Below, piece after piece: positions 8,542 through 16,307 of a DNA stretch of 35,151 nucleotides. The notes below the pieces were generated by a model that worked only from the letters and a program-made list of their open reading frames with translations, was not told where the DNA came from and ran no database searches. The DNA comes from Gemmatimonadota bacterium. Lineage in GTDB: Bacteria > Gemmatimonadota > Gemmatimonadetes > Longimicrobiales > Gaopeijiaceae. The stretch lies in the NCBI GenBank assembly GCA_013002885.1, contig JABDLS010000112.1, positions 1 to 35,151 on the forward strand, given 5' to 3'. Each line of letters starts with the position of its first letter. Positions within the stretch are counted from its first letter, which is position 1. The position numbers were made by a program, and so were the translations under genes.

Positions 8542-10097
8542 ACCACATGCCGATGAGAATCCGATCTGGCGTCTGCCTGCTGGCGCTCACGCTCACAGTC
8601 GCGGGGTGCGCCCAACGGGACGAAAACACCATCGTCGTGGGCCTCAGCGCAGACATTACGACGTTCGAGCCGGGGATGATCTCGAGTCGCGACAACGCCA
8701 ACATCGCGAGACACATCTTTGCCGGTCTCTTCAGCCTGGATGCCGATGGTCAGCACGTCCCGGACCTGGCACATACGCTGGAGCTCACGGATGACGGGAC
8801 AGGCTATGTCTATACTCTTCGAGAAGGTCTGACCTGCCACGACGGAGAGCCGCTCACCGCCGAGGACGTCGCTTACACCTTCAACCGGATCGCCGACCCC
8901 GCGAATCGGTTCACCGGAAACTCCCCCGGCTTCGTCTTCACCTCCATCGGCTTCCAGAACGCGGAAGCCCTCGACGATCTCCGGGTCCAGATCAACATCG
9001 CCCGAAAGAACCCCATCGCCTTCGGCCTCATCACCGAGATCTACGTCCATTGCAAGGACAGCTACGAGCGGATGTCGTTGGACGAGGCGGCGTCGAACCC
9101 CATCGGGTCGGGCCCGTACCGCCTGGCGTCGTGGACCCGGGGGTCGGAGGTCGTCCTCGAAAAGGTCAAGGATCGCGGCAACTTCCAGCGCATCGTGTGG
9201 CGCATCATCCCCGAGGCATCGACGAGGACCGCCGAGCTCGTTGCCGGCAACGTGGACATCATCACGAACGTGGTCCCTGAGCAGATCGAAGCCATCGAGG
9301 CGTCGGGGCGCGCCGAGGTCCACGCGGTCTCGGGGACTCGTCGCATGTACTTGGGCTTCAATCTCTCCGAGGCGTCGCGCCAGATGCCCGGGGGCGAGGC
9401 CATCCAGGACCCGGCGGTGCGACGTGCGCTCCAATATGCCGTGGACGTGCCCACGATCTGCCGCCAGCTCCTCAGCGTGGAATGCCAGCGTGCGACGGGA
9501 CCGGTGAATCCGCCGAATGCAAATCCGAACCTGACGCCCTACCCCTTCGATCCGGCCATGGCCGAGCGACTCCTGGATGAGGCGGGATGGGAGAGGGGTG
9601 ACGACGGGATCCGCTTCTCCATCCGGCTGCAGGCCGGACGCGGACGATACGTGAACGACGTGAACGTCATCCTGGCCATCACCCAATACCTCGAGGACGT
9701 CGGCCTGGACGTGGAGCTCGAGCTGTTGGAATGGGCGTCGGTGTACACGCCGCTGCTTCGGGAACGAAGCATGGGCCCACTCTTCTTCCTGGGTTCGGGC
9801 GGGGGGCTCTGGAGTCCCATCTACGACATGACCGACCTCGCCGACGTGGACTCCGGCACGAACTACACCCACTGGGACGACCCGCGGTGGTTCAGCCGAT
9901 GGGCGGAGCTTTCCGAGGCCGAAACGGCGGAGGAGCGGCGGCCCGTCATCGACGAGATGCTCCAGGTCTTCTACGACGATGGGCCGTGGCTCCACCTGTA
10001 CTTCCAGCCTGACTTCTACGGCGTCTCGAATCGCGTCGATTGGGAGGCTCGTCGAGACGAACGTGTCTATCTGTTCGATGCGAGGCTGAGGCTGTGA
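8538..10097 (+). CDS. ABC transporter substrate-binding lipoprotein (SBP_bac_5)
   Basis: A 519-aa periplasmic solute-binding protein of the oligopeptide/dipeptide/nickel class. The N-terminus is a lipoprotein signal with lipobox VAGC at residues 21-24, so Cys24 is probably lipidated and membrane-anchored. The mature part shows class hallmarks: TIVVGLSADITTFEPGM, TYTLREGLTCHDGEPLTAEDV-like text around residue 95-115 (here VYTLREGLTCHDGE), NPIGSGPYRLASW, and PAVRRALQYAVDVPTI. This class binds peptides, opines, and some oligosaccharides. An in-frame frame extends upstream to 8268 inside the preceding gene, but ATG 8538 starts exactly at the signal peptide and overlaps the previous stop. Confidence 0.93.
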   Translation: MNHMPMRIRSGVCLLALTLTVAGCAQRDENTIVVGLSADITTFEPGMISSRDNANIARHIFAGLFSLDADGQHVPDLAHTLELTDDGTGYVYTLREGLTCHDGEPLTAEDVAYTFNRIADPANRFTGNSPGFVFTSIGFQNAEALDDLRVQINIARKNPIAFGLITEIYVHCKDSYERMSLDEAASNPIGSGPYRLASWTRGSEVVLEKVKDRGNFQRIVWRIIPEASTRTAELVAGNVDIITNVVPEQIEAIEASGRAEVHAVSGTRRMYLGFNLSEASRQMPGGEAIQDPAVRRALQYAVDVPTICRQLLSVECQRATGPVNPPNANPNLTPYPFDPAMAERLLDEAGWERGDDGIRFSIRLQAGRGRYVNDVNVILAITQYLEDVGLDVELELLEWASVYTPLLRERSMGPLFFLGSGGGLWSPIYDMTDLADVDSGTNYTHWDDPRWFSRWAELSEAETAEERRPVIDEMLQVFYDDGPWLHLYFQPDFYGVSNRVDWEARRDERVYLFDARLRL

Positions 10098-10150
10098 TGC
10101 GGACCTCTGGCCCGGTCTCCTCGGCCGAGCGCTGAGGGAGAAGCGGCTCG

Positions 10151-11140
10151 GTGGGCGCGTACGTTCTTCGGAGGCTCATCCAGAGCGTCGTCGTCGTGAT
10201 CGGTGTGACGCTGGTCAGCTTCCTCGCCCTGCAGATCGGTGGCGACCCGACCTACCTCTTCGTCAGCGAACGGGCCTCCCTCGAGGAAATCGAAGCCGCG
10301 CGCCGTGCTCTGGGTTTCGATCGCCCGCTCCATGTGCAGTACCTGAGCTTCGTTGGCGACCTCGTCCGTGGGGATTTCGGACAGTCGCTGTCCTATCGTC
10401 AGCCGGCCATGGGAATCGTTCTCGAGGCGCTCCCGGCCACCATCGAGCTCACCCTCTTCTCCATGCTCATGGCCCTCTCGCTGGCCATCCCCCTGGGAGT
10501 GCTGGCGGCCATCAACCGGGGCACCGCGTGGGACGGATCGGTGACGACGTTCGCCATGCTGGGGCAGTCCATCCCGAACTTCTGGCTGGGGATCATGATG
10601 ATCCTCGTGTTCGGGCTCTATTTGCGGTGGTTTCCCATCTCGGGCCACGTGCCCTTCCTCACACCGCTCATTGCGGGTGACGTCGGGACGGCCTTCGGGA
10701 ACCTCCCGCGAACGCTCTTCCATCTGGTGCTTCCAGGTCTCGCCGTCGGGACGTACTCCCTGGCTCGAAACACGCGACTCGTCCGCTCCTCCCTTCTCGA
10801 GGTCCTCGAGGAGGACTACGTGCGCACCGCCCGCTCGAAGGGGCTCCCCGAAAAGCGGGTCCTCTTTCACCACGCTCTCAGAAACGCGTGGCTCCCGGTG
10901 GTGACGGTTATCGGCCTCGAGTTCGGGTTCCTTCTCGGAGGTGTCGTGGTGGTGGAGACGGTCTTCAGCTACCCCGGCATCGGGCGACTTCTCTTCGCGG
11001 CCATCAATCAGCGTGACATCCCCCTGGTGCAGGCGGGCGTCATTCTGCTGGCTGGGATCTTCATCATTTTGAACCTCCTCGTGGATCTCATCTACGTGAG
11101 GCTCGATCCGCGCATGAAGCTGGCTGGAGGGCGAGGATGA
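10151..11140 (+). CDS. ABC transporter permease, DppB/OppB type
   Basis: A 329-aa inner-membrane permease with about six transmembrane helices, beginning YVLRRLIQSVVVVIGVTLVSF as in DppB/OppB proteins. The cytoplasmic EAA loop that docks an ATPase is around residues 221-245 (EDYVRTARSKG, then HHALRNAWLPV). The GTG start is preceded by GAGGGAGAAG at 10134-10143. It lies 53 nt after the binding-protein gene, and its stop overlaps the next ATG by 4 nt. No ATP-binding subunit is encoded anywhere in the window, so the transporter must borrow ATPases from elsewhere in the genome. Confidence 0.94.
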   Translation: MGAYVLRRLIQSVVVVIGVTLVSFLALQIGGDPTYLFVSERASLEEIEAARRALGFDRPLHVQYLSFVGDLVRGDFGQSLSYRQPAMGIVLEALPATIELTLFSMLMALSLAIPLGVLAAINRGTAWDGSVTTFAMLGQSIPNFWLGIMMILVFGLYLRWFPISGHVPFLTPLIAGDVGTAFGNLPRTLFHLVLPGLAVGTYSLARNTRLVRSSLLEVLEEDYVRTARSKGLPEKRVLFHHALRNAWLPVVTVIGLEFGFLLGGVVVVETVFSYPGIGRLLFAAINQRDIPLVQAGVILLAGIFIILNLLVDLIYVRLDPRMKLAGGRG

Positions 11141-12078
11141 GCGAGCACGGCGGTGTCGGCGCAGGGCCGCGGACCGATGCGCTTCTGGCGGCGTCCCGGG
11201 AGTCCGACTTCCGGCGGGAGCTGCGACGAGCCGCCCGGGTGATGGTCGATGCGCGCTGGCCGGTCTTCGCCGTCATCTTCCTCTTCCTCACGGCGTTGGC
11301 CGCCATCTTCGGCCCCCTCGTCGCTCCCTTCGACCCCAACCGCCAGAACCTCGTCCTTCGTCTGGCGGATCCCATGACGACAGGGCCGGACGGAGGGGTC
11401 TTCTGGCTGGGCTCCGACGCCCTCGGCCGCGACGTGCTAACCCGCCTCCTTTACGGTGCGCGGATCTCGCTGACGGTTGGGATCGCGGCCATCTCTGTGG
11501 GTGGGACCATCGGCATCATCGCGGGGCTCATGGCCGGCTACTTCGGCGGTTGGGTGGACGATGTGGTCATGCGCCTCGGGGACATCCAGCTCGCGTTCCC
11601 GTTCATTCTCCTGGCCATCATGTTCCTGGTGGTCCTGGGGGCCGGTGTCTGGAACCTGGTTCTGGTTTTGGGCATCGGTCAGTGGGTCACGTACGCACGC
11701 ATCGTGCGGGCCGATACGCTCTCCCTTCGGGAGAAGGAGTTCGTGGAGGCGGCACGGGCGCTGGGCGACAGCACACCGTCCATCATCTTCCGGACGATTC
11801 TTCCGAACATCCTCGCGCCCCTCACCGTCATCGCGTCCTTCAACGTGGCGAGCGTCATCCTCTCGGAAGCGGCGCTCTCCTTCCTCGGACTCGGCGTCCC
11901 TCCGTCGGTGCCTACGTGGGGGAGCATGCTGGCAGAAAGCCGCGACACGCTGGTGGCCAACAAGTGGTGGCTCGCCGTCTTCCCCGGTGTCGCGATCATG
12001 CTGACCGTGCTGAGCTTCAACATCCTCGGAGACTGGCTCCGGGACTTCCTGGATCCCCGCCTCAGAGAGCGCACATGA
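11137..12078 (+). CDS. ABC transporter permease, DppC/OppC type
   Basis: A 313-aa permease that pairs with the preceding DppB-like subunit. It has the DppC-type N-terminal extension, one helix (about residues 44-65), then the periplasmic GSDALGRDVLTRLLYGARISL signature (in two parts), four to five more helices, and an EAA loop near residue 200 (EFVEAARALGDS). It ends with the family GDWLRDFLDPRLR. The ATG overlaps the previous stop by 4 nt. The gene is followed after 19 nt by the second Gfo/Idh/MocA gene rather than by DppD/DppF ATPases. Confidence 0.94.
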   Translation: MSEHGGVGAGPRTDALLAASRESDFRRELRRAARVMVDARWPVFAVIFLFLTALAAIFGPLVAPFDPNRQNLVLRLADPMTTGPDGGVFWLGSDALGRDVLTRLLYGARISLTVGIAAISVGGTIGIIAGLMAGYFGGWVDDVVMRLGDIQLAFPFILLAIMFLVVLGAGVWNLVLVLGIGQWVTYARIVRADTLSLREKEFVEAARALGDSTPSIIFRTILPNILAPLTVIASFNVASVILSEAALSFLGLGVPPSVPTWGSMLAESRDTLVANKWWLAVFPGVAIMLTVLSFNILGDWLRDFLDPRLRERT

Positions 12079-12097
12079 TCGCCGGAGCCACCACGCC

Positions 12098-13180
12098 ATG
12101 AGAGTCGGAATCATCGGAGCGAGCTTCGCCAAGGCGGCGTACCTGCCGGCCCTTCGCCATACCCCGGGTGCGGAGGTGGTCGCCCTGGCCTCGGCCCGGC
12201 TGGAGAGTGCCCGCGATGCGGCCGAGGCCTTCGACGTGCCACACGCCTACGACGATTGGGAGTCGATGTTGGCCCAGCACGAGCTCGACCTCGTCTGTAT
12301 TGCGACGCCCACCGACCTCCACGAGGCCCAGACACTGGCGGCGGTCGATGCCGGGGCCCACGTCCTGTGTGAGAAGCCGACGGCGATGAATGCCGCGGAG
12401 GCGGCTCGGATGCTCGCCGCGGCAGAGGCGAAGGGGCGGGTGCACATGATCGACCACGAGCTGCGCTTCAACCCGAACCGGATGCGTATCGCCGAGCTCA
12501 TCGCGGACGGCTCCCTCGGTGAGATCCGCCACGTCGACATCACGAACGTCAGCACGACATGGGCGGATCCGGCCAGCCGGCCCCAAGGGGATTGGTGGAG
12601 CCTCGCCGAGAGGGGAGGCGGGCGGCTCGGGGCGAACGGGAGTCACCAGGTGGACCTCCTGCGATGGTGGCTGGGCGAAGTGGCCTGGGTGACGGGGGCC
12701 GCCCAGACGATGGTGCCCGATCGCCGCGACCGGGGCACAGGTGAGCCCTGGACGGCCTCGGCTGACGACATGGCCCATTTCACGGTGGAGATGCAGTCCG
12801 GTGCCGTGGCCCAGGTCCTCATGTCCGGGGTCGCCGTTCACGCCATGGGCAATCAAACCCGGATCTTCGGGTCGGACGGCACCATCACCTTGTCGAATGA
12901 CGACGAGCGACTCTTCTTTGCTCGCGCCGGCGGGGACTTCGAAGAGATCACGGTCACGGATTCCAACGCCGCCCTGGAGGGAGTGAACGAGGGCATCTGG
13001 AACGTGTCCGTGGTGGCGCTCATGCAGGAGCTCTTCGCTGCCATCCGCGAGGGCCGGAAGCCGTCTCACGGAGCCACATTCGTCGACGGGCTGGCCAACC
13101 AGCAGGTCCTCGACGCCGTCCGGGTCTCGGAGGCGGAGCGGCGGTGGGTGAGGCCCGACGAGGTGCTCGGTGGGGTGTGA
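12098..13180 (+). CDS. Gfo/Idh/MocA family oxidoreductase (second of two)
   Basis: A 360-aa NAD(P)-dependent oxidoreductase. The Rossmann region is MRVGIIGASFAKAAYLPAL, the catalytic Lys-Pro is in LCEKPTAMN, and GANGSHQVDLLRWWLG holds the conserved His and Asp in the C-terminal domain. The HELRFNPNRM segment is typical of the sugar-dehydrogenase branch. The ATG lies 19 nt after the permease gene with a GCCGGAGCC upstream. Family reactions cover sugar and inositol oxidation. Two such enzymes around one transporter suggest sequential oxidation or a redox epimerisation through a keto intermediate. Confidence 0.9.
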   Translation: MRVGIIGASFAKAAYLPALRHTPGAEVVALASARLESARDAAEAFDVPHAYDDWESMLAQHELDLVCIATPTDLHEAQTLAAVDAGAHVLCEKPTAMNAAEAARMLAAAEAKGRVHMIDHELRFNPNRMRIAELIADGSLGEIRHVDITNVSTTWADPASRPQGDWWSLAERGGGRLGANGSHQVDLLRWWLGEVAWVTGAAQTMVPDRRDRGTGEPWTASADDMAHFTVEMQSGAVAQVLMSGVAVHAMGNQTRIFGSDGTITLSNDDERLFFARAGGDFEEITVTDSNAALEGVNEGIWNVSVVALMQELFAAIREGRKPSHGATFVDGLANQQVLDAVRVSEAERRWVRPDEVLGGV

Positions 13181-13195
13181 CCGCGGAGGCGCCGG

Positions 13196-13930
13196 GTGAC
13201 CGATGACGAAGGCGTCACGGGCCGCTCTGTCGCCGGGCAGTCCATCGTCGTCACGGGCGCGGCACAGGGTCTGGGCGCCTCCATCGCTCGCCATCTCGCC
13301 GACTGCGGGGCGCACCTGATACTCCTGGATCGGGACGCGGACGGCCTCGCCGGTACGGCGGTAGCGTGTCCTGGGGCGAAGGCAGCAGTGGTCGATCTGT
13401 CGAGGCCCGACGAGACGCAGAGGGCAATCGACGAGCTCATCGACGGCCCTGTGGACACGCTCATCCACAACGCCGCGATTCTGAGGGTCGAGCCTGTCGA
13501 GTCCGTCAGCCTCGACACCTTCCAAGCGACCGTGAACGTCGGCATCCAGGCCGGCTTCCAGCTTACCCAGGCCGTATGGCCGGAAATGAAGCGGAGGGGT
13601 GGGGCGGTGGTTTTCGTCTCTTCCCGGTCGGGTATCGAGGGTTTCGCCGACGAGACGGCCTACTGTGCGGCGAAGCACGCTCTCGAAGGCTTCTCCAAGT
13701 GCCTCGCCCTCGAGGGTGAAGCGCACGGCATCCTCTCGGTAACCGTCACCCCGGGGATGTACATGCGCACCCCGATGTCGGAAACGACGTACCCGCCAGA
13801 GCTCCGCGGAAAGTGGGTCGATCCCGCTCTCCTCGCGCCGGCGTTCTCTTTTCTCGCTACCCGCCCCATGCATCTTTCCGGTCGACGGCTGAGTGCGTGG
13901 GAGCTCGTTCAGGAGCAGACCCCATCGTGA
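13196..13930 (+). CDS. Short-chain dehydrogenase/reductase (classical SDR)
   Basis: A 244-aa classical SDR. The cofactor motif VTGAAQGLGASIA (TGxxxGxG) lies near residues 20-32, IHNAAIL matches the NAG motif, FVSSRSG holds the catalytic Ser, and TAYCAAKHALEGFSK the YxxxK Tyr and Lys. LSVTVTPGMYMRTPM fits the family PG motif. The GTG start is preceded by CGGAGG at 13184-13189 at good spacing. Its stop overlaps the M20 gene start as GTGA. The substrate is probably a hydroxyl or keto group on the compound handled by this operon. Confidence 0.9.
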   Translation: MTDDEGVTGRSVAGQSIVVTGAAQGLGASIARHLADCGAHLILLDRDADGLAGTAVACPGAKAAVVDLSRPDETQRAIDELIDGPVDTLIHNAAILRVEPVESVSLDTFQATVNVGIQAGFQLTQAVWPEMKRRGGAVVFVSSRSGIEGFADETAYCAAKHALEGFSKCLALEGEAHGILSVTVTPGMYMRTPMSETTYPPELRGKWVDPALLAPAFSFLATRPMHLSGRRLSAWELVQEQTPS

Positions 13931-15288
13931 GCATGCAGCCCATCTACGACTGGATCGACGCCAACGCCGACGAGTGCGTGCGAGACCTCCAACGCCTGGT
14001 CCGGCAGCCCTCCATCTCGGCCCAAGGAGTCGGCCTGCGCGAGTGTGCAGAACTCGTCCGCACGATGATGCACGAGGATGGACTGCCTGCCGAGCTGTAT
14101 GAGCTCGAAGAGGGTCCACCTGTGGTCTTCGGGCACCTCGAGGCGAAGAAGCCGGCCAAGACGATCCTCTGCTACTCCCACTACGACGTGCAGCCGCCCG
14201 AGCCCCTGGACGAGTGGACCCACGGCGGACCATGGTCGGCCGAGGTCGTGGACGGCGTACTCTACGGGAGGGGTTCGACCGACAACAAGTCGGGCGTTCT
14301 CGCCTTCAACAAAGCGGCGAAGGCATTCCTCGAGGTCCGTGGAGAGGTACCGGCCAATCTCAAGCTCTTCATCGAAGGTGAGGAGGAGATCGGCTCGCCC
14401 AATCTCTCCGCCTGGGCAGCGCAGAACAAAGAGCTGCTCGAAGCCGACGGGATGCATTGTCTCGACGGATCCATGGAGACGGGCACCGCCGTGCCCGACG
14501 TCTCCTTGGGGCTCAAGTCCGTCCTCTTCGTGGAGCTCATCGCACGTGGAGCGAAGATGGACGTGCACTCCTTGAACTTCCCTCTTGTGGAATCGCCGGT
14601 CTGGGAGTTGATCTGGGCCCTGAACACCATCCTCGATCGAAATCGGAAGATCCTCATCGAGGACTGGGACGAGGGGATCTGGGAGCTGGGACCCGACGAC
14701 GAGGAGCAGCTCGCCGACAAGGCGGCCCGCGTGGACCTCGGTGCGCTCAAGGAGGAGTGGGGCATCTCCGAGTTCGCCCTCGGCCGAGATGGCGTCGATG
14801 CCATCCGCGCGCGGACGTACGAGCCCACGGCGAACATCCAGGGCATGATCGCCGGCTACACCGGTCCAGGCCGCAAGACCATCATCCCCAACGAGGCGAG
14901 GGTGAGGATGGACTTCCGCCTCATCCCCAACATCCAGCCCGCCGACGCCATCCGGAAGCTGAAGGACCACCTGGAGAAGCACGGCTTCGGGCACATCGAG
15001 GTGGAGGCCTTCGACGGTGCCGAGCCGCCGTACAAGATCTCGGTCAAGGAAGACATCAGTCAGGCCATCATCGCGGCGGCCACCGAGGTCTACGGCGAGC
15101 TCCCCGTGGTGAACGGCGTCTCGGCAGAAGGGGCCATTCTCCGCCATGTCTGGATTCCGTGCGTCCTCACCGGTTTCGCCAATCCCGGGGCGAACCTCCA
15201 CGCCCCTGACGAGAACATCCACGTCGACAAGTACCTTCAGGGCATCAAGTACGCTGCGGCCATCATGGAGCACTTCGGGAAGGGATGA
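13927..15288 (+). CDS. M20 family metallopeptidase (dipeptidase-like)
   Basis: A 453-aa di-zinc peptidase of the M20/CNDP-type branch, which hydrolyses dipeptides and N-acyl or N-carbamoyl amino acids. Metal and catalytic motifs are LCYSHYDVQPP (His and Asp), YGRGSTDNKSG (bridging Asp), IEGEEEIGS (catalytic Glu and metal Glu), and a late ANLHAPDENI with the last His. The central dimerisation domain lies between. The GTG at 13927 was chosen because it overlaps the SDR stop and the family N-terminus begins there; an upstream in-frame stretch inside the SDR gene is not conserved. This gene ends the catabolic run. Confidence 0.92.
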   Translation: MSMQPIYDWIDANADECVRDLQRLVRQPSISAQGVGLRECAELVRTMMHEDGLPAELYELEEGPPVVFGHLEAKKPAKTILCYSHYDVQPPEPLDEWTHGGPWSAEVVDGVLYGRGSTDNKSGVLAFNKAAKAFLEVRGEVPANLKLFIEGEEEIGSPNLSAWAAQNKELLEADGMHCLDGSMETGTAVPDVSLGLKSVLFVELIARGAKMDVHSLNFPLVESPVWELIWALNTILDRNRKILIEDWDEGIWELGPDDEEQLADKAARVDLGALKEEWGISEFALGRDGVDAIRARTYEPTANIQGMIAGYTGPGRKTIIPNEARVRMDFRLIPNIQPADAIRKLKDHLEKHGFGHIEVEAFDGAEPPYKISVKEDISQAIIAAATEVYGELPVVNGVSAEGAILRHVWIPCVLTGFANPGANLHAPDENIHVDKYLQGIKYAAAIMEHFGKG

Positions 15289-15305
15289 GGCGAGGCGCTG
15301 CATCG

Positions 15306-15347
15306 TTGACACCGTATCGACGAATCATGCACTTTGCGATACAAAGT
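15306..15347 (+). promoter_or_regulatory. Inverted-repeat operator upstream of the small membrane protein
   Basis: A perfect inverted repeat ACTTTG-CGATA-CAAAGT occupies 15331-15347, about 50 nt before the ATG at 15399. It overlaps a candidate -10 TACAAA (15340-15345), which has TCGACG (15317-15322) 17 nt upstream. A perfect TTGACA also lies at 15306-15311 but has no -10 at standard spacing. The position suggests a repressor site. The regulator is unknown; the nearby PadR protein is one possibility, although its own promoter carries a different repeat. Confidence 0.45.
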
Positions 15348-15398
15348 AGCGCCCGCGTGGGTCTCGGTCCGCGCGGCTCACGGGAAGGGAGTGAAGGC

Positions 15399-15869
15399 AT
15401 GCCCCGTTGGTTGAGGCTTCTACGCGGAATGGTCGGGACCGGGCTCACGTTCAGCGCGGTGGTTGCAGCCGTCTCGGCCGTCGTCGCAGGTGTCGCATGG
15501 CTGCTACCGGGCGCCATGACGTCGGCCGAGGTGGTGGAGATGATCTTCATGGGGGTTCGGGCTGCGGTGTGGGCGTTCCCGGTGGGGGTGGTCTTCTCGG
15601 GCGGGCTCGCCCTCTCCGCGAAGAACCGCTCGTTCGACGAGCTGTCCATTCCACGCGTCTCGGCACTGGGAGCGTTGGGTGGCCTCGCCCTCTTCGGCGT
15701 GCTTGCCCTGAACGCCTGGTCGGCGTGGTCCACGGCCGACGCCATCGGCAACCTGGTCATCCTCGTCGGTATGGGCGCTGGGGCGGCAGGTGGCACCCTC
15801 GCCCTGGCGCGGAAGGCAGGCCCCGCCCTGGAGGCCGGCGACGAGCCGGCCCGTCTGGACGAAGGGTAG
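15399..15869 (+). CDS. Small integral membrane protein, function unknown
   Basis: A 156-aa hydrophobic protein with about four predicted membrane helices (roughly residues 10-37, 45-68, 83-105 and 112-132) and a charged C-terminal tail rich in Glu and Asp. I do not recognise a family. The ATG at 15399 was chosen because GGGAAGGGAG lies just upstream and the preceding in-frame codons look like noncoding leader containing the inverted-repeat operator. It sits between the end of the catabolic run and the PadR/ADOP pair, transcribed in the same direction. Confidence 0.6.
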   Translation: MPRWLRLLRGMVGTGLTFSAVVAAVSAVVAGVAWLLPGAMTSAEVVEMIFMGVRAAVWAFPVGVVFSGGLALSAKNRSFDELSIPRVSALGALGGLALFGVLALNAWSAWSTADAIGNLVILVGMGAGAAGGTLALARKAGPALEAGDEPARLDEG

Positions 15870-15916
15870 CTCGGCGCCGTCGAGGTGCACCCTTGCGCTT
15901 CCGTCGTCGCGGTCCC

Positions 15917-15966
15917 ATATCATCACATGTGATATCATCACAAATAATACAAATAGATACTATAAT
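15917..15966 (+). promoter_or_regulatory. PadR gene promoter with nested repeat operator
   Basis: An AT-rich island in GC-rich DNA. The 11-bp direct repeat ATATCATCACA occurs at 15917-15927 and 15932-15942, separated by TGTG. The junction forms a perfect 12-bp palindrome ATCACATGTGAT at 15922-15933. A consensus -10 TATAAT is at 15961-15966, with a -35-like ATCACA at 15937-15942 (18-nt spacer) inside the second repeat. GGAGG at 15972-15976 is the ribosome site for the ATG at 15984. The overlap suggests autorepression by PadR. Confidence 0.7.
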
Positions 15967-15983
15967 GCGCTGGAGGATGACCT

Positions 15984-16307
15984 ATGCTGCGCCGTAACTG
16001 GTTCCACATTCTCCTGGCGCTGGCCGAAACGGATCTCCATGGCTCAGCCATCGCCGAGGATGTTCTCGAACGGACGGATGGGGAGCTCAGACTCTGGCCG
16101 GCGACCCTGTACCGGGCTCTGGATGAACTCGTGGACGAAGGTCTGGCCGCGCCGTTGACGGGCGACCAGCGGCCGGAGGGTGAGAGTCGCCGGAAGCAGT
16201 ACTACTCCATCACGGTGAGCGGGCGTCGGCGACTCGCCGAGGAAGCGGGGCGCCTGGCCGAGCTGGCTCAGGTTGCGAAAGACCGCCTGGGAGACGCGGG
16301 CGCGTGA
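15984..16307 (+). CDS. PadR family transcriptional regulator
   Basis: A 107-aa winged-helix repressor. The N-terminal part FHILLALAETDLHGSAIAED and the wing region LWPATLYRALDELVDEGLA are typical of PadR, followed by RRKQYYSITVSGRRRLAEEA. The C-terminal helix for dimerisation is short, as in the compact PadR subgroup. A strong GGAGG and a consensus promoter precede it. Its stop overlaps the GTG of the ADOP permease by 4 nt, a pairing seen repeatedly in Acidobacteria and Gemmatimonadota (family knowledge), so it probably regulates the permease and itself. Confidence 0.92.
   Translation: MLRRNWFHILLALAETDLHGSAIAEDVLERTDGELRLWPATLYRALDELVDEGLAAPLTGDQRPEGESRRKQYYSITVSGRRRLAEEAGRLAELAQVAKDRLGDAGA

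Noticed and set aside
12062..14233. Long reverse-strand open frame (723 codons) under the second oxidoreductase and SDR
   Set aside because: Same reason: Rossmann and catalytic motifs lie on the + strand, and the reverse product is low-complexity Arg/Pro/Gly-rich.
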